DNA of 64,000 nucleotides from Arcuatula senhousia. Taxonomy: Eukaryota > Mollusca > Bivalvia > Mytilida > Mytilidae. Shown here piece after piece: positions 45,467-56,062 of this stretch. Location of the stretch: contig OZ020316.1 in assembly GCA_963971305.1 (NCBI GenBank), positions 17,254,745 through 17,318,744 on the forward strand. The letters run 5' to 3'. Under the pieces are notes generated by a model. The model was not told where the DNA came from, did no database searches, and saw only the letters and a list, made by a program, of their open reading frames with translations. Numbering within the stretch: the stretch's first letter is position 1; each line of letters starts with the position of its first letter. The translations under genes were made by a program, and so were the position numbers.

Positions 45467-46784
45467 TTTTAGCTCACCTGGCCAAAGGCCATGTGTGCTA
45501 TTGCCATCACTTGGCGTCCGTCGTCGTCGTCCGACGTCGTTAACTTTTCTTCAAACTTCTTCTCCTCTGAAACGGCTGCACAGATTCAAACCAAATTTGG
45601 TCTGGTGGTACTTTAGGGTATCCCCCCAAAGAACTTATGTGGGGATTTCCGATTCGTCAAAAAACATGGCCGCTGTTGCTAAAAATAGACCAGGGGGGTC
45701 AGACTACTGTTTTTGGCTTGTAAATCAAAAAGTATAAGAGATAGATGAAATCTGATGCCACGCTACTGCTTCTTCTACAAAAGTCTCTATTGAGTCGAAG
45801 TTGTCAGATGACCCCTTACGGGAGTTACGGCCCTTTAAAGGTGAAAAATAGCATTTTTTCATGTTTTTGGCCTATGGAATGAAAACTATTGCAGATAGAG
45901 AGAAGCTGTTGCTTGCTTAAATGTTCAGCTCATTTAGCTCTACAAAAGTCTCCATAAGGTCAAAGTTGTCAGATAGCCCCTTAAAGGGATTATGGCCCCT
46001 TTTAGGCAAAAAATAGAGTTTTTAGCCTTTAGAATGAAAACTATTGCAGATAGAGATAAGCTGTTGCTTGCTTAAATGTTCAGCTCGTTTAGTTCTACAC
46101 AAGCCTCTATAGGGTCGAAGTTGTCAGATGACCCCTTATAGCGGTTACGGCCCCTTAAAGGCAAAAAATAGTGTTTTTGGCCTATAGAATGAAAACTATT
46201 GCAGATAGAAAAAAGCTGTTGCTCGCTTAAATCTTCAGCTCATTTAGCTCTACAAAAGTCTCCATAGGGTCAAAGTTGTCAGATGACCCCTTATAGGGGT
46301 TACAGCCCCTTAAAGGCAAAAAATAGTGTTTTTGGCCTTCAGAATGAAAACTTTTGCAGATAGAGAAAAGCCGTTGCTTGCTTAAATGTTCAGCTCATTA
46401 AGCTCTACACAAGTCTCCATATGGTCGAAGTTGTCAGATGACCCCCTATAGGGGTTACAGCCCCTTAAAGGCAAAAAATAGTGTTTTTGGCCTATGGAAT
46501 GAAAACTATTGCAGATAGTGAAAAGTTGTTGCTTGCCCAAATGTTCAGCTCATTTAGCTCTACAAAAGTTTCCCTAGTGTCAAAGTTGCCAGATGACCCC
46601 TTATAGTGATTACGGCCCCTTAAAGGGAAAAAATAGTGTTTTTGGCCTAAAGAAAGAAAACTTTTGCAGAAGGAGAAAAGATGTTGCTTGCTTAAACATT
46701 CAGCTCATTTAGCTATAAAAAAAGTCTTCAAAGGGTTGACATTAAGACAAGGTGAGCGATTCAGGCTCCTGGGAGCCTTTTGTT
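45467..46784 (+). mobile_element. H1 element, short core-repeat subtype
   Basis: The left hairpin arms are GGCC-AAA-GGCC. After GTCCGTCGTCGTCGTCCG come a leader with CATGGCCGCTGTTGC and about six ~170-180-bp units containing AAGTTGTCAGATGACCCCTTA and GGCAAAAAATAGTGTTTTTGGCC. It ends GGTGAGCGATTCAGG with AGGCTCC-TG-GGAGCCT. Confidence 0.78.
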
Positions 46785-47388
46785 ACTTAATCAGCTAATA
46801 GCATTTGACACAAAAAAAAGAAAATGTGGTTCTTTTATGAATAAATAAATGGGACTCGGGCATCGAATCGATGCCTTTGTATCTCCCGATCTTTATTTAT
46901 AATTCTAAAGAAATATAAAACAAAAACAACATTACAAATTTACGTCATGCAACAAGATATGACCTTCAAACCCTTGAATTATTTCATTTGATCTCCAAGT
47001 CAATATAACTACTTCATTTTGTTATGTTGGAAGCTTGTGCTTACCTATAAATCTATCGATAAACTCCTCAAACCCCTGGCTTTACAGCCAGGAACACACG
47101 CGTGCCACTTCCCAAGTGGACGCAGCCATGTTTGATAACATTCGAACTTTTTGGATGGCACCTTCACACTTACCTTCTTCTTTCAAAAAACTTCCTCCAT
47201 TCTAGGAGAACCACTGAATGTTTCCAGGTAAAAGCCCGAGAATACCGGATCAAGAAGGGGAATAAATCCAGCCGAGTTTAGCGATGTACGATTTGAAATA
47301 ATATTCTAGACACTGCTTACAAACACAGACGCAATAAATATAAAAAAAACATCCAATTTCCAAACCACCCACCCATAGAAGCGAATTT
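46785..47388. other. No gene recognised
   Basis: AT-rich. A short near-palindrome GGCATCGAATCGATGCC lies at about 46859-46875. Confidence 0.5.
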
Positions 47389-47403
47389 CCAAGCCCAACA
47401 ATC

Positions 47404-47592
47404 CCCGTCCCTACCCATCAATCCTTTTTCCAGTGGCAGTCAAAACTATTCTACCCGATTGGCCTTGTGTCCCCATATCTTCCACTTCATCATCGTTTCA
47501 TGTTCATTGTATCATCACGTTCATGTTCATCTCCCGGATATAGCCGAAATCGTGCTGCTTGGGAGTAAAGCAATAACTAACTAACTAACTAA
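47404..47592 (+). mobile_element. SINE-B, strongly 5'-truncated, 15-bp TSD
   Basis: Only the 3' ~190 bp and the (TAAC)n tail remain. CCAAGCCCAACAATC occurs at 47389-47403 and 47593-47607. The clean TSD shows that the truncation happened on insertion, as in LINE-type target-primed reverse transcription. Confidence 0.9.
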
Positions 47593-47647
47593 CCAAGCCC
47601 AACAATCATCCATAGATGCATTTTCTACTGACTTACAACCAAGTATA

Positions 47648-49314
47648 GATTTTTTAGCTCACCTGGACCGAAGGTCCATGTGAGCTATTACCATCACTTG
47701 GCGTCCGTCGTCGTCTGTTAACAATTTTTCAAAAATCTTCTCCTCTGAAACTACTGAACAGAATTTAATGAAACTTGGTATGAATGATCCTTAGGGTGTC
47801 CTGCACCAAACTTGTGTTTCGATTTTTGATCGGGCAAAAAACATGGTCACCGTTACTAAAAATAAACCGGGGGGTCAGACTACTGTTATTGGCTTGTAAA
47901 TCAAAACGTATAAGAGATAGATGAAATCTGATGCCACCTTACTGCTTCATCATCAAAAGTTCTACAAAAGTCTCCATTTGGTTGAAGTTGTCAGATGATC
48001 CCTAATAGGGGTTACAGCCCCTTAAAGGTGAAAAATAACGTTTTTGCATGTTTTTGGCCTATAGAATGAAAACTATTGTAAAAAGAGAAAAGCTGTTGCT
48101 TGCTTAAATGTTCAGCTCATTCAGCTCTACGAAAGTCTCCATAGGGTCTAAGTTGTCAGATGACCCTTTATAGGGGTTACAGCCCCTGAAAGGCGAAAAA
48201 AAATGTTTTTGGCCTATAGAATGAAAACTATTGCAGATAGAGAAAAGCTGTTGCTTGCTTAAATGTTCAGCTCATTTAGCTCTACAAAAGTCTCCATAAG
48301 GTCAAAGTTGTCAGATGATCCTTTATAGGGGTTGCAGCCCCTTAAAGGTGAAAAATAGCATTTTTGCATGTTTTTGGCCTAAAGAATGAAAACTATTGTA
48401 GATAAAGAAAAGCTGTTGCTCGCTTAAATGTTCAGCTCATTTAGCTCTACAAAAGTCTCCATAGGTTATAAGTTGTCAGATGACCCCTTGTAGGGGTTAC
48501 AGCCCCTAAAAGGCGAAAAATAGTGTTTTTGGCCTATAACATGAATGAAAACTATTGCAGATAGAGAAAAGCTGTTGCTCGTTTAAATGTTTAGCTCATT
48601 TAGCTCTACAAAAGTCTTCATAGGACAAAGCTGTCAGATGACCCCTTATAGGGGTTACAGCCCCTTAAAGGCAAAAATAGTGTTTTTGGCTTTAAGAATG
48701 AAAACTATTGCAGATAGAGAAAAGCTGTTGCTTGATTAAATGTTCACTCATTTAGCTCTACAAAAGTCTTCATGGGGTTGAAGTTGTCAGATGACCCCTT
48801 ATAAGGGTTACAGCCCCTTAAAGGCTTAAAATAGTGTTTTTGGCTTATAGAATAAAAACTATTGCAGATAGAGGAAAGATGTTGCTTGCTTAAACGTTCA
48901 GCTCATTTAGATCTACAAAAGTCTTCATAAGGTCAAAGTTGTCAGATGATCCCTTTTAGGGGTAACAGCCCCTTAAAGGTTTGAAAAATAGTGTTGTTTC
49001 ATGTGTTTTGTCTATAGAATGAAAATCATTGCAGATAGAGAAAAGCTGTTGCTTGCTTAAATGTTCAGCTCATTTAGCTCTACAAAAGTCTCCATAGGGT
49101 TGAAGTTGTCTGAAAACCCCTTATAGGGGTTACAGCCCCTTAATAGTTCAATAATAGTGATTTTCGATTACATGTATTTAGAAGGAAAACTATTGCAGAT
49201 AGAGAAAAGCTTTTTCATGCTTAAACATACAGCTCATTAAGCTTTAAAAAAGTCTTCATAGGGTTGACATCTAGACCAGGTGAGCGATTCAGGCTCCTGG
49301 GAGCCTCTTGTTTT
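47648..49314 (+). mobile_element. H1 element, long short-unit array
   Basis: The hairpin arms are GGACC-GAA-GGTCC. About eight ~170-180-bp units with AAAGCTGTTGCTTGCTTAAA and ...GGGGTTACAGCCCCTTAAAG follow one leader unit with ACATGGTCACCGTTAC. The right end is GGTGAGCGATTCAGG plus AGGCTCC-TG-GGAGCCTCTTG. Confidence 0.8.
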
Positions 49315-49775
49315 ATTTTGCCGTCCCCGGGTACCTTGTATATTTTGCTGGAACAGCCCTTAGGATTATATGATTGTTTGAATCCCTATGATTAAAATAT
49401 CGTAATATGTATCTTTATATCTGAGCTTGATATTAACTGGAAAATGTTTTGCGTTGATATAATTTTAATTAACTATTAAAAATAGATCTAGGTATACACA
49501 TTTGTTAGTGTACTGGACAAAAGTTCATAAATAATCATGACAGAACACGACTCCAAACACGAAAATCTACCTTTGATGACCGACACTTGTTAGTCGTGAA
49601 ATTTGAAAACGGATACGGGTCCAAACGAAATCATAATAGGGATATTCCAATTAGTAATCGGAATCATTCGGCCATTTCCGCTGCCCGGAAGCGTCTTCAA
49701 TTTTGAAGCATCGATCATTTAAATGATCTCCATGCAGTTGCTCTGAATCTAGATGCTCGGGCACTTGGATCTAAT
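49315..49775. other. No gene recognised
   Basis: AT-rich spacer, no recognised element. Confidence 0.5.
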
Positions 49776-49867
49776 AACAAGAGGCTCCCATGACATCTTT
49801 AATTAGGCGGAGCTACAGTGCAGTCCCATTACTCGTAATGGAGCAAATCGAATTTCTTTCTCCAACT

Positions 49868-50933
49868 GAAATAAAGAAAGAATGTGTCCATGGGACACGG
49901 ATGCCCCCGCTGGCACCAACCAGGAAGTAGATTTCTGACAGGTCTGAAAATTAGTTTGTCATACTGATCCATCCTACAAGGTTTCAAAACATTCTTGTAT
50001 ACAGTCCCTGAGAAAAGCTTGACGGAAATTTTCATATCAGGTTCACATATTTTCACATTTGCTTAAGTCCCAAACAGGAAGTAAATGTCCGACAGGTCTG
50101 AAAATCACTAAGGACGTATAGTTTGTCATACTCAACAATCCTAACAATTTTTAAATCATTCTCATGTACGGTTCCTGAGAAATTTAGCTTGACGGAAATT
50201 TTCATAGTCATTCTCACATATTTAAACATTGGCCTAAGTCCCAAACAGGAAGTAGATGTCTGACAGGTCTCAAATCGCTTAGGACGTATAGTTTGTCATA
50301 CTGAACCACCCTACCAAGTTTCAAATTATTCTCATGTACGGTTCCTGAGAAAAGCTTGACGGAAATTTTCATAGTCATTCTCACATATTTTAACATTTGC
50401 CTAAGTCCAAAACAGGAAATAGATGTCTGACAGGTCTCAAAATCGCTTAGGACGAATAGTTTGTCATACTGAACAATCCTACCAAGTTTCAAATTATTCT
50501 CATATAATGTTCCTGAGAAAAGCTTGACGGATATTTTCACAGTCATGTTTACATATTTAAACATTGGCCTAAGTCCCAAACAGGAAGTAGATGTCGGACA
50601 GGTCTCAAAATCACTCAGGACGTATAGTTGGTCATACTCAACAATCCTACCAAGTTTCAAATCATTCCCATGTGTGGTTCCTGAGAAAATTTGACGGAAA
50701 TTTTCAAAGTCATGTTCACATATTTTAACATTGGCCTAAGTCCCTAACAGGAAGTAGATGTCCGACAGGTGTCAATAACTTAGGACGTATAGTTTGTCAT
50801 ACTCAACCATCCTACCAAGTTTCAAATCATTCCCATGTATTGTTCCTGAGAAAAGCTTGACAGAAATTCGTTCGGACGTACGGACATGAGTAAATCTTAA
50901 TGCCCCCGACATGTCGTCGCCGGGGCATAAAAA
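49868..50933. mobile_element. H4 element, second copy
   Basis: GTGTCC-ATG-GGACAC at the left. Core units with AACAGGAAGTAGATGTC lie at about 50073, 50245, 50409, 50579 and 50746. Then come a short GGACGTACGGAC and right hairpin TGCCCCC...GGGGCA. Its minus strand is partly open for the same periodicity reason as at 25811. The (CGTA)n is much shorter than in the first copy. Confidence 0.7.
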
Positions 50934-50951
50934 AAAGCTTCAAGGTGGTTC

Positions 50952-51064
50952 GTAGTCCGAGATAGCTCTGACGTCATCGGCATTTTTTCAGCAAGCTGCT
51001 GCCGTGGGACAAAATTCCAGCTGGCGGGAAAACGTGCCGAAGACGTCAGAGCAATCTCGGACTA
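50952..51064. repeat. Fold-back with 30-bp arms
   Basis: TAGTCCGAGATAGCTCTGAC...GTCATCGGCA and its inverse pair over 30 bp with two mismatches, around a ~53-bp loop that itself contains CAGCAAGCTGCTG. It sits inside the 1.6-kb TIR element. A TGACGTCA-like word lies in each arm. Confidence 0.7.
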
Positions 51065-51575
51065 GAAAGTTCGAAAATACCAATAACACTCTGAAAAACA
51101 GTGTGATAATAAAAATGTTGGTCGGTAAATATAAATTTGTTAGAAAACCAACATTTTCAAAATTCTGATCCTAAACTGCAATATAAAGTTCAAGATCAAG
51201 ATCCTTGAAAAAATGATATTTTTCGAAAATCTTTTAAACTGTGCTTAAGGTCGGAAATTTAAACTGAATTCGTCATAAAATACTATAAGCAATATTTAAA
51301 TACCAAATTTGACGTCTAATGGATTGAATTGCGTCCGGTGTAATTTCACTTTCGGCGTTGCTCCGTTACGAGCAATGGGACCGCATTGTAGCTCCGCCTA
51401 ATCAAGCTGTCAAAGGATCTACATTATTGTAGCTACACAGTAGCCTGAATCGCTCGCCTGGTCTTGATGTCAACCTTTTGAAGAACTTCGTTGAGCTAAA
51501 TTAGCTGAAAATTTAAGCAAGCAACAGCTTTTCTCTTTCAGCAATAGTTTTCATTTCTTTTTCATTATATAAGCC

Positions 51576-52061
51576 GTCCCGTGCGGGGCCCGGGTGGCGA
51601 ATAGGCCCGCAGCAGAGCCTAGCTTGTCGTAAGAGGCGACTAAGGGTCTTGGGATTCTGACGTCGGGTCAGTGCTCAGCCCACAGAGCGACCAAGTGTGT
51701 GCCCTAGGTGGCTGAATAGGATAGCCCTCGTCCGCGGGGGGTTGTCAGGTCTATAATACGGAAACCCTGACCGCCGACCATAGTGGGCCAACGTGTGTGA
51801 AGAGTGCCACGCTTCATGCACGAAAACGACCCCTTCGTGGACCGCCAAGTAGTGCACCACATAGGCTAAATTTTCCGCCCCCTACCCACTTCTCCCCTTT
51901 TCCTGTGGTTCTTCAAAATTTACCGGTCCTTTGTTTCCCACCCCATCCCCACGTTTCATTTATCATCATCATTTCATGTTTATTTTATCATCCTTTTCAT
52001 GTTCATCGCCTGTAAATAACCTATATAGCGTTGCACGGGCGTAAAACACCAACTCACTCAC
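51576..52061 (+). mobile_element. SINE-A with 12-bp TSD, inside H1
   Basis: Full copy. ATTATATAAGCC is at 51564-51575 and 52062-52073. The host H1 core sequence (ATTATATAAGCCAAAAACATG) resumes directly after. Confidence 0.88.
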
Positions 52062-52564
52062 ATTATATAAGCCAAAAACATGAAAATATATAAAATTTAA
52101 GGGCTGTAATCCCTGTAAGAGTCAACTGACAACTTCAATCCTATGAATGCTTTTGTAGAGGTAAAATTTAAGCAAGCAACATCTATTCTCTATCTGCTAT
52201 AGGCAAAAACATGAAAATTTGTAAAATTTAAGGGCTGTAACCCCTATAAGTGGTCATCTTACAACTTCAACCCTATGAAAACTTTTGTAGAGCTAAATGA
52301 CCTGAACATTTAAGCAAGCAACAGCTTTTCTCTATCTGCAATAGTTTACATTTTATAGGCAAAAACACTAATTTGTACCTTTAAGCTGTAACCCCTATTA
52401 GGGTCATCTGACAACTTCAACCCTATGAATGCTTTTGTAGAGCTAAATGAGCTGAACATTTAAGCAAGCAACAGCTTTTCTCTATCTGCAATAGTTACAT
52501 TCTATAGGCCCAAAACACTATTTTTCGCCTTTAAGGGTCTGTTACCCCTATAAGGTTAAGCAAA

Positions 52565-53145
52565 AGTTATCTGTTCAAACCAACTTACAGAAAGCTTCAA
52601 CATCAATACAGGAATTCGTCAGGGATATCTTCTTTCTTCTCTTCTCTTTACTTTCTGTGTGGACTAGCTCATGAGATGTACAACCCAAGAAACAAACAGG
52701 AATAGCATGGACCTTTGAAACCAGCCTAGAAGATCTTGACTTTGCAGATGACATTGCCCTGCTATCACAGCGCCACAGGGATATCCAAAGCAAAACCAAT
52801 GATCTAGTAAGTTATGGAAAACAGATAGGCTTGAAAGTGAACAACAAAAAGACAAAATTATGAAAGTAAATTCTACCGTTGAAAATGAAGTGAGAATATA
52901 TAACAGCAAAATTGAAGAAGTTGGTAGTTTTATATACCTTGGTAGCAAGATCAGTGCCAATGGAGATTCAAATTGTGATGTCGAAAACAGAATATCAAAA
53001 ACTAAAATTTGCTTTTGCAATCCTGAGAAACGTCTGGAAATCCAGCAAAATTAAAACAAAAACAAAACTAAGAATTTTCAAAACAAATGTTATCGCTCTC
53101 CTCCTGCATGGCTCTGAGTCTGTTGCTAACTTTATAACATTGGAA
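52565..53145 (+). pseudogene. Non-LTR retrotransposon (LINE) reverse-transcriptase fragment
   Basis: Frames, with shifts and one stop, read FNINTGIRQGYLLSSLLFTF, then LEDLDFADDIALLSQRHRDI (the RT FADD box), IGLKVNNKKTKIMKV, VGSFIYLGSKISANGDSN, and a tail AFAILRNVWKSS...TKLRIFKTNVIALLLHGSE. These are RT palm motifs in the right order followed by the typical thumb. The 5' endonuclease domain and the 3' end are missing. The clade (RTE or CR1/Jockey-like) is unresolved. Confidence 0.8.
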
Positions 53146-53376
53146 TTACACACAACAATCACTTCGATATCTTATTTTTATTCTGATCATTTTGACTACA
53201 ATTAGAGTATTTATATCATATAACATCTTCGGTAGCTCCGTTCCAGGATTGGCGCGAATTTAAGTTACACTAACAAATAAATAACATTGCATAAAGAGGA
53301 GCAATTATAACAATTAAAGGTTAACGGAGAAAAGGAAATTAAAATTTAATTGTTCACAACACTCCCGCAGAAATTA

Positions 53377-53843
53377 ATTAGTTAGTTAGTTGAACATGAA
53401 AGTGGTGATACAATGAACATGAAATGATGATGAAGTGGAACAAATGGGGACACAAGGCCAATCGGGTTGGAGAGTTTTGACTGCCACTGGAAAAGGAAAA
53501 ATGGGTAGGGACGGGAAATTTCGCCTCCTGCATGGGGATCCTACGGGTCGTACTCTTACCGAGACCTGCAGCAGGGTTCTTTAACGTGCAAGGAACGTGA
53601 CACTTTTCCCAACACGGTGCACCACTATGGTTTGCGGTCAGGTTTTCCGCATTATCGCCTGACGACCCCGCATCTCTCGATGTCAGGGCTGCCCCATTCA
53701 ACCACCTGGGGCACACATCCCAGTCGCTTTGTGGGCAAAGCGGCCTGACCCCGATGTCAGGTTTCTGAGCGCTATTTAGTGGACTTTTACCGACAAGCTT
53801 AGCACTGCTGCGGGCCTATTCGCCTCCTGGGCCCCGCACGGGA
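53377..53843 (-). mobile_element. SINE-B with a ~50-bp internal deletion
   Basis: TTAGTTAGTTAGTTG runs directly into AACATGAAAGTGG, skipping the TATTGCTTTACTCCC...CCGGGAGAT segment. The body and head are otherwise complete to CCCCGCACGGGA. CCGCAGAAA flanks both sides as an imperfect TSD. Confidence 0.82.
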
Positions 53844-53989
53844 TCTTCCGCAGAAAAGAATTAAAAGAAATGTCATAGAATGAATAATCAGCGTTGTATC
53901 TATCATTAAATATAGCACCAATTACTACTCGAAATGTTCTGGTTACGGAAAAAACAAAGTCTATCCTGTGACACCTCAATGGATCGTTC

Positions 53990-54540
53990 AGAAATTAACA
54001 AGTTGATCACCATCACTCACAAGTATTATAGAAAAAGCATCATCCACCGAATTTCCACCATCATCTGTCAATTTGAGAATCTCCACCATCTTGACCACCT
54101 ATCTGAACTCCACCATCTGTATCACCTATCTGAACTCCACCAACTGCATCATCTAACGTTACATCTTCCGTTGAATTTTCTTTGACTTCATTGTTGTTGT
54201 TGTCAAAATACTGTTCAGCATCAAAGGGCTGTTCTCCGGTAGGTTTGTAGATGTCGTACCCATCAATGAGATCGAAAATGGTCTCGTCTTCATTATAACC
54301 GATATTTTCTTCCAGCTGATCTCCCCGTCTTGCTCGTATTGCTCCAATTCTAGCGTCTATGTCCTAAAAATGATGTACATTCTTCAGATGCCTAAATAGG
54401 TAGTCTCTTCTGATGAAAGTACCTCCACACGTTTGCTCTATACAGTTCCAATATTCTAAATTTCTGTGTTTTTCTGTTAAATGTCGTTTCAGGTTACGTT
54501 TGTATTTATATTCACGATTACAAATATCACACACATACAT
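53990..54540 (-). pseudogene. C2H2 zinc-finger ORF with acidic tail, one in-frame stop
   Basis: From ATG 54538-54540 the frame reads YVCDICNREYKYKRNLKRHL...H and WNCIEQTCGGTFIRRDYLF...H, two C2H2 zinc fingers with normal spacing. After VHHF there is one TAG (about 54364). The frame then continues DIDARIGAIRARRGDQLEEN, an acidic segment with IFDLIDGYDIYKPTGEQPF, an Asn run and a GGVQIGDTDGGVQIGGQDGG repeat, before a frameshift near 54050. The single stop could be a recent mutation. The role is unknown; a nucleic-acid-binding protein from a transposon or a small host gene are both possible. Confidence 0.55.
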
Positions 54541-54954
54541 TTTCTACGGCCAGTTAAACATTTTAAACAACACTACAGTAATCACTCGAATATATATTTA
54601 AACATTTCCCGCCAATAAAACAATAAAATGCACATGCAACTGTTCAACCTTTAAACAGCTCCATTGATTTCAAAAGACTCCGTTGATCTACATGATCTCC
54701 GTTGACTTGCTCAGTTGATGCGTTAATATATTTAAAGCAATTTGGTTGATAATGAATAAAGAAATTTAAAAAAAACGAAACGAACATAATATGAAAGCAA
54801 AGACACAGTTAACATAATAAGAATCTAGTTCAAATTAAACGCAGAAATTACCTAGAATCATTAAGTTTGTCTTTTATTTTTGAATTGGCCACAAAAGCTG
54901 CTTGTCGAATTGGCCTTCCCTCAACACAAGATTTCACATTTCAATAATTTTCTT
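54541..54954. other. No gene recognised
   Basis: AT-rich region upstream of the zinc-finger ORF. It may include its promoter, but no element can be named. Confidence 0.4.
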
Positions 54955-55403
54955 CCTTTGTCTCAGCATGCACTTCTAATACAGCAAATTCAATGGACTT
55001 CCAATCAATTTACCGTTTGGAATTTATCTTTACTAACCTTATCTCATCATCATGACTTTTTATTAAGTCAGTCACTTATCCCAATTTTCATAATCCCCAC
55101 TGAATATTGTCCTTAATAATCACTATATCTCCAACCCTTGGTTTTGAATTCTAAATTCTTCCTATTTTCAAATATTTCTGACTTCTTTCCCTCAAGCTAG
55201 TCAAATATTCATTCTGCCAAATTTTCCAAAATGATTCAAGAATACGTTGGCCTTTCTTCCACACTTTTATCAAATTTTCTGTTTCAATTTAAAATCTTGA
55301 TCTTTTACAAAATTAACAAATGGAACTTCTTTATCCTGATTTGTATTCATGAAATGTCGCGGAGTAAGAATAATTGAAGAGTCAATATCTTCTCCGACAT
55401 ACA
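54955..55403 (-). pseudogene. BEL/Pao-type LTR retrotransposon, integrase C-terminal remnant
   Basis: On the minus strand, through several shifts: VYVGEDIDSSIILTPRHFM, then [19 protein letters not shown] with EYLTSLRER, then PRVGDIVIIKDN...WGLWKLG, and RLVKINSK. The order (TPRHF, W..W..EYL..L, P.VGD.V.I.D....W.LG) is that of the C-terminal integrase/DUF5641 part of BEL/Pao or related pol proteins. Stops and shifts make it dead. Nothing else of the element is visible nearby. Confidence 0.65.
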
Positions 55404-55634
55404 CAAGAGGTCCACTATTTATACACTACCTTACCACACGAAAAACTAAAATGTCGTCTGAAAAAACTTCTCGAAAAAGCCTTTTCAAACTCTAGGAATT
55501 ATGTTGTTTTGGGTTATAATTCTACATTCTTTTCCAAAACATCTTTCAAAGATAAAATTTGTTACACACTGGAATACATAATTTTACATAATGGCATTCC
55601 AATGGGCACAAACTGTGTTCCTCTCTTCGCCGAT
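55404..55634 (+). pseudogene. Penelope-like element reverse-transcriptase fragment
   Basis: An open frame gives HYLYTTLPHEKLKCRLKKLL, then NYVVLGYNSTFFSKTSF and NGIPMGTNCVPLFADC. LYTTLPH..L and G-IPMGTN-C-PL-AD are hallmark Penelope RT motifs. It is cut at both ends: a BEL/Pao piece in the opposite strand lies immediately left and a SINE-A head immediately right. A stretch between the two motifs is missing. Confidence 0.75.
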
Positions 55635-55681
55635 TGCCCAGTGCGGGGCCCGGGTGGCGAGTATGCCCGCAGCAGAGCCAA
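55635..55681 (+). mobile_element. SINE-A head fragment
   Basis: CCCAGTGCGGGGCCCGGGTGG...GCCCGCAGCAGAGCC, only the first ~45 bp of SINE-A. The body and tail are absent, so it was made by a later deletion rather than by insertion. Confidence 0.8.
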
Positions 55682-55964
55682 GAAGGAAAACGAACCAACT
55701 CACAAGACAGGCAATGTATCCTCAACGCACCATAGGCCAATGTACCCAGAAAGCGACGAAATCTCTCTCCACATACTTCACACAATCTTGAACCCTTATC
55801 TATGGTGACCAACAATGAAGAACATATACCTGAAATGAGGTCATACTAGTTAGAACACTTACCTAAGTGGAATATAGCCAACCCTTACCCGATTTCACAC
55901 AATCAACCCTTATCTGTCGAAAATACAATGATGAATCCTGATTGGACCTACACACACTAAAAGA

Positions 55965-56062
55965 GAAACGTGGGGGTGGGGTGGGAAACAAAGGAACTGT
56001 AAATTTTGAAGACCACTGGAAAAGGGGAGTGATGGGTAGGGGCAGAAAATTTAGCCTATGTG
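55965..56062 (-). mobile_element. SINE-A internal fragment
   Basis: GGGGTGGGAAACAAAGGA...GGTAGGGGCAGAAAATTTAG matches SINE-A in reverse, without head or tail. It abuts the LINE fragment. Sequence between 55682 and 55964 is unassigned. Confidence 0.75.

Larger units (their letters stand above)
49791..51412. mobile_element. 1.6-kb TIR element carrying H4 and a fold-back
   Basis: TGACATCTTTAATTAGGCGG starts a ~56-bp left TIR (49791-49846). The inverse, ending CCTAATCAAGCTGTCA, is at 51358-51412, about 85% identical by eye. Contents: an H4 element, a 113-bp fold-back and AT-rich filler. No transposase and no clear TSD. Confidence 0.62.
49776..52560 (-). mobile_element. H1 element, interrupted at its terminal hairpin
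   Basis: ACAAGAGGCTCCCA at 49778-49790 is one arm of the H1 end hairpin. AGCCTGAATCGCTCGCC and the core units continue from about 51439 to 52560 in reverse. Between them lies a TIR element plus about 25 bp. A SINE-A splits the core at 51576. The left (AGCTCAC) end is missing. Confidence 0.65.

Noticed and set aside
46859..46875. Near-palindrome GGCATCGAATCGATGCC as an operator-like site
   Set aside because: Isolated, in unassigned AT-rich DNA with no gene nearby; nothing supports a function.
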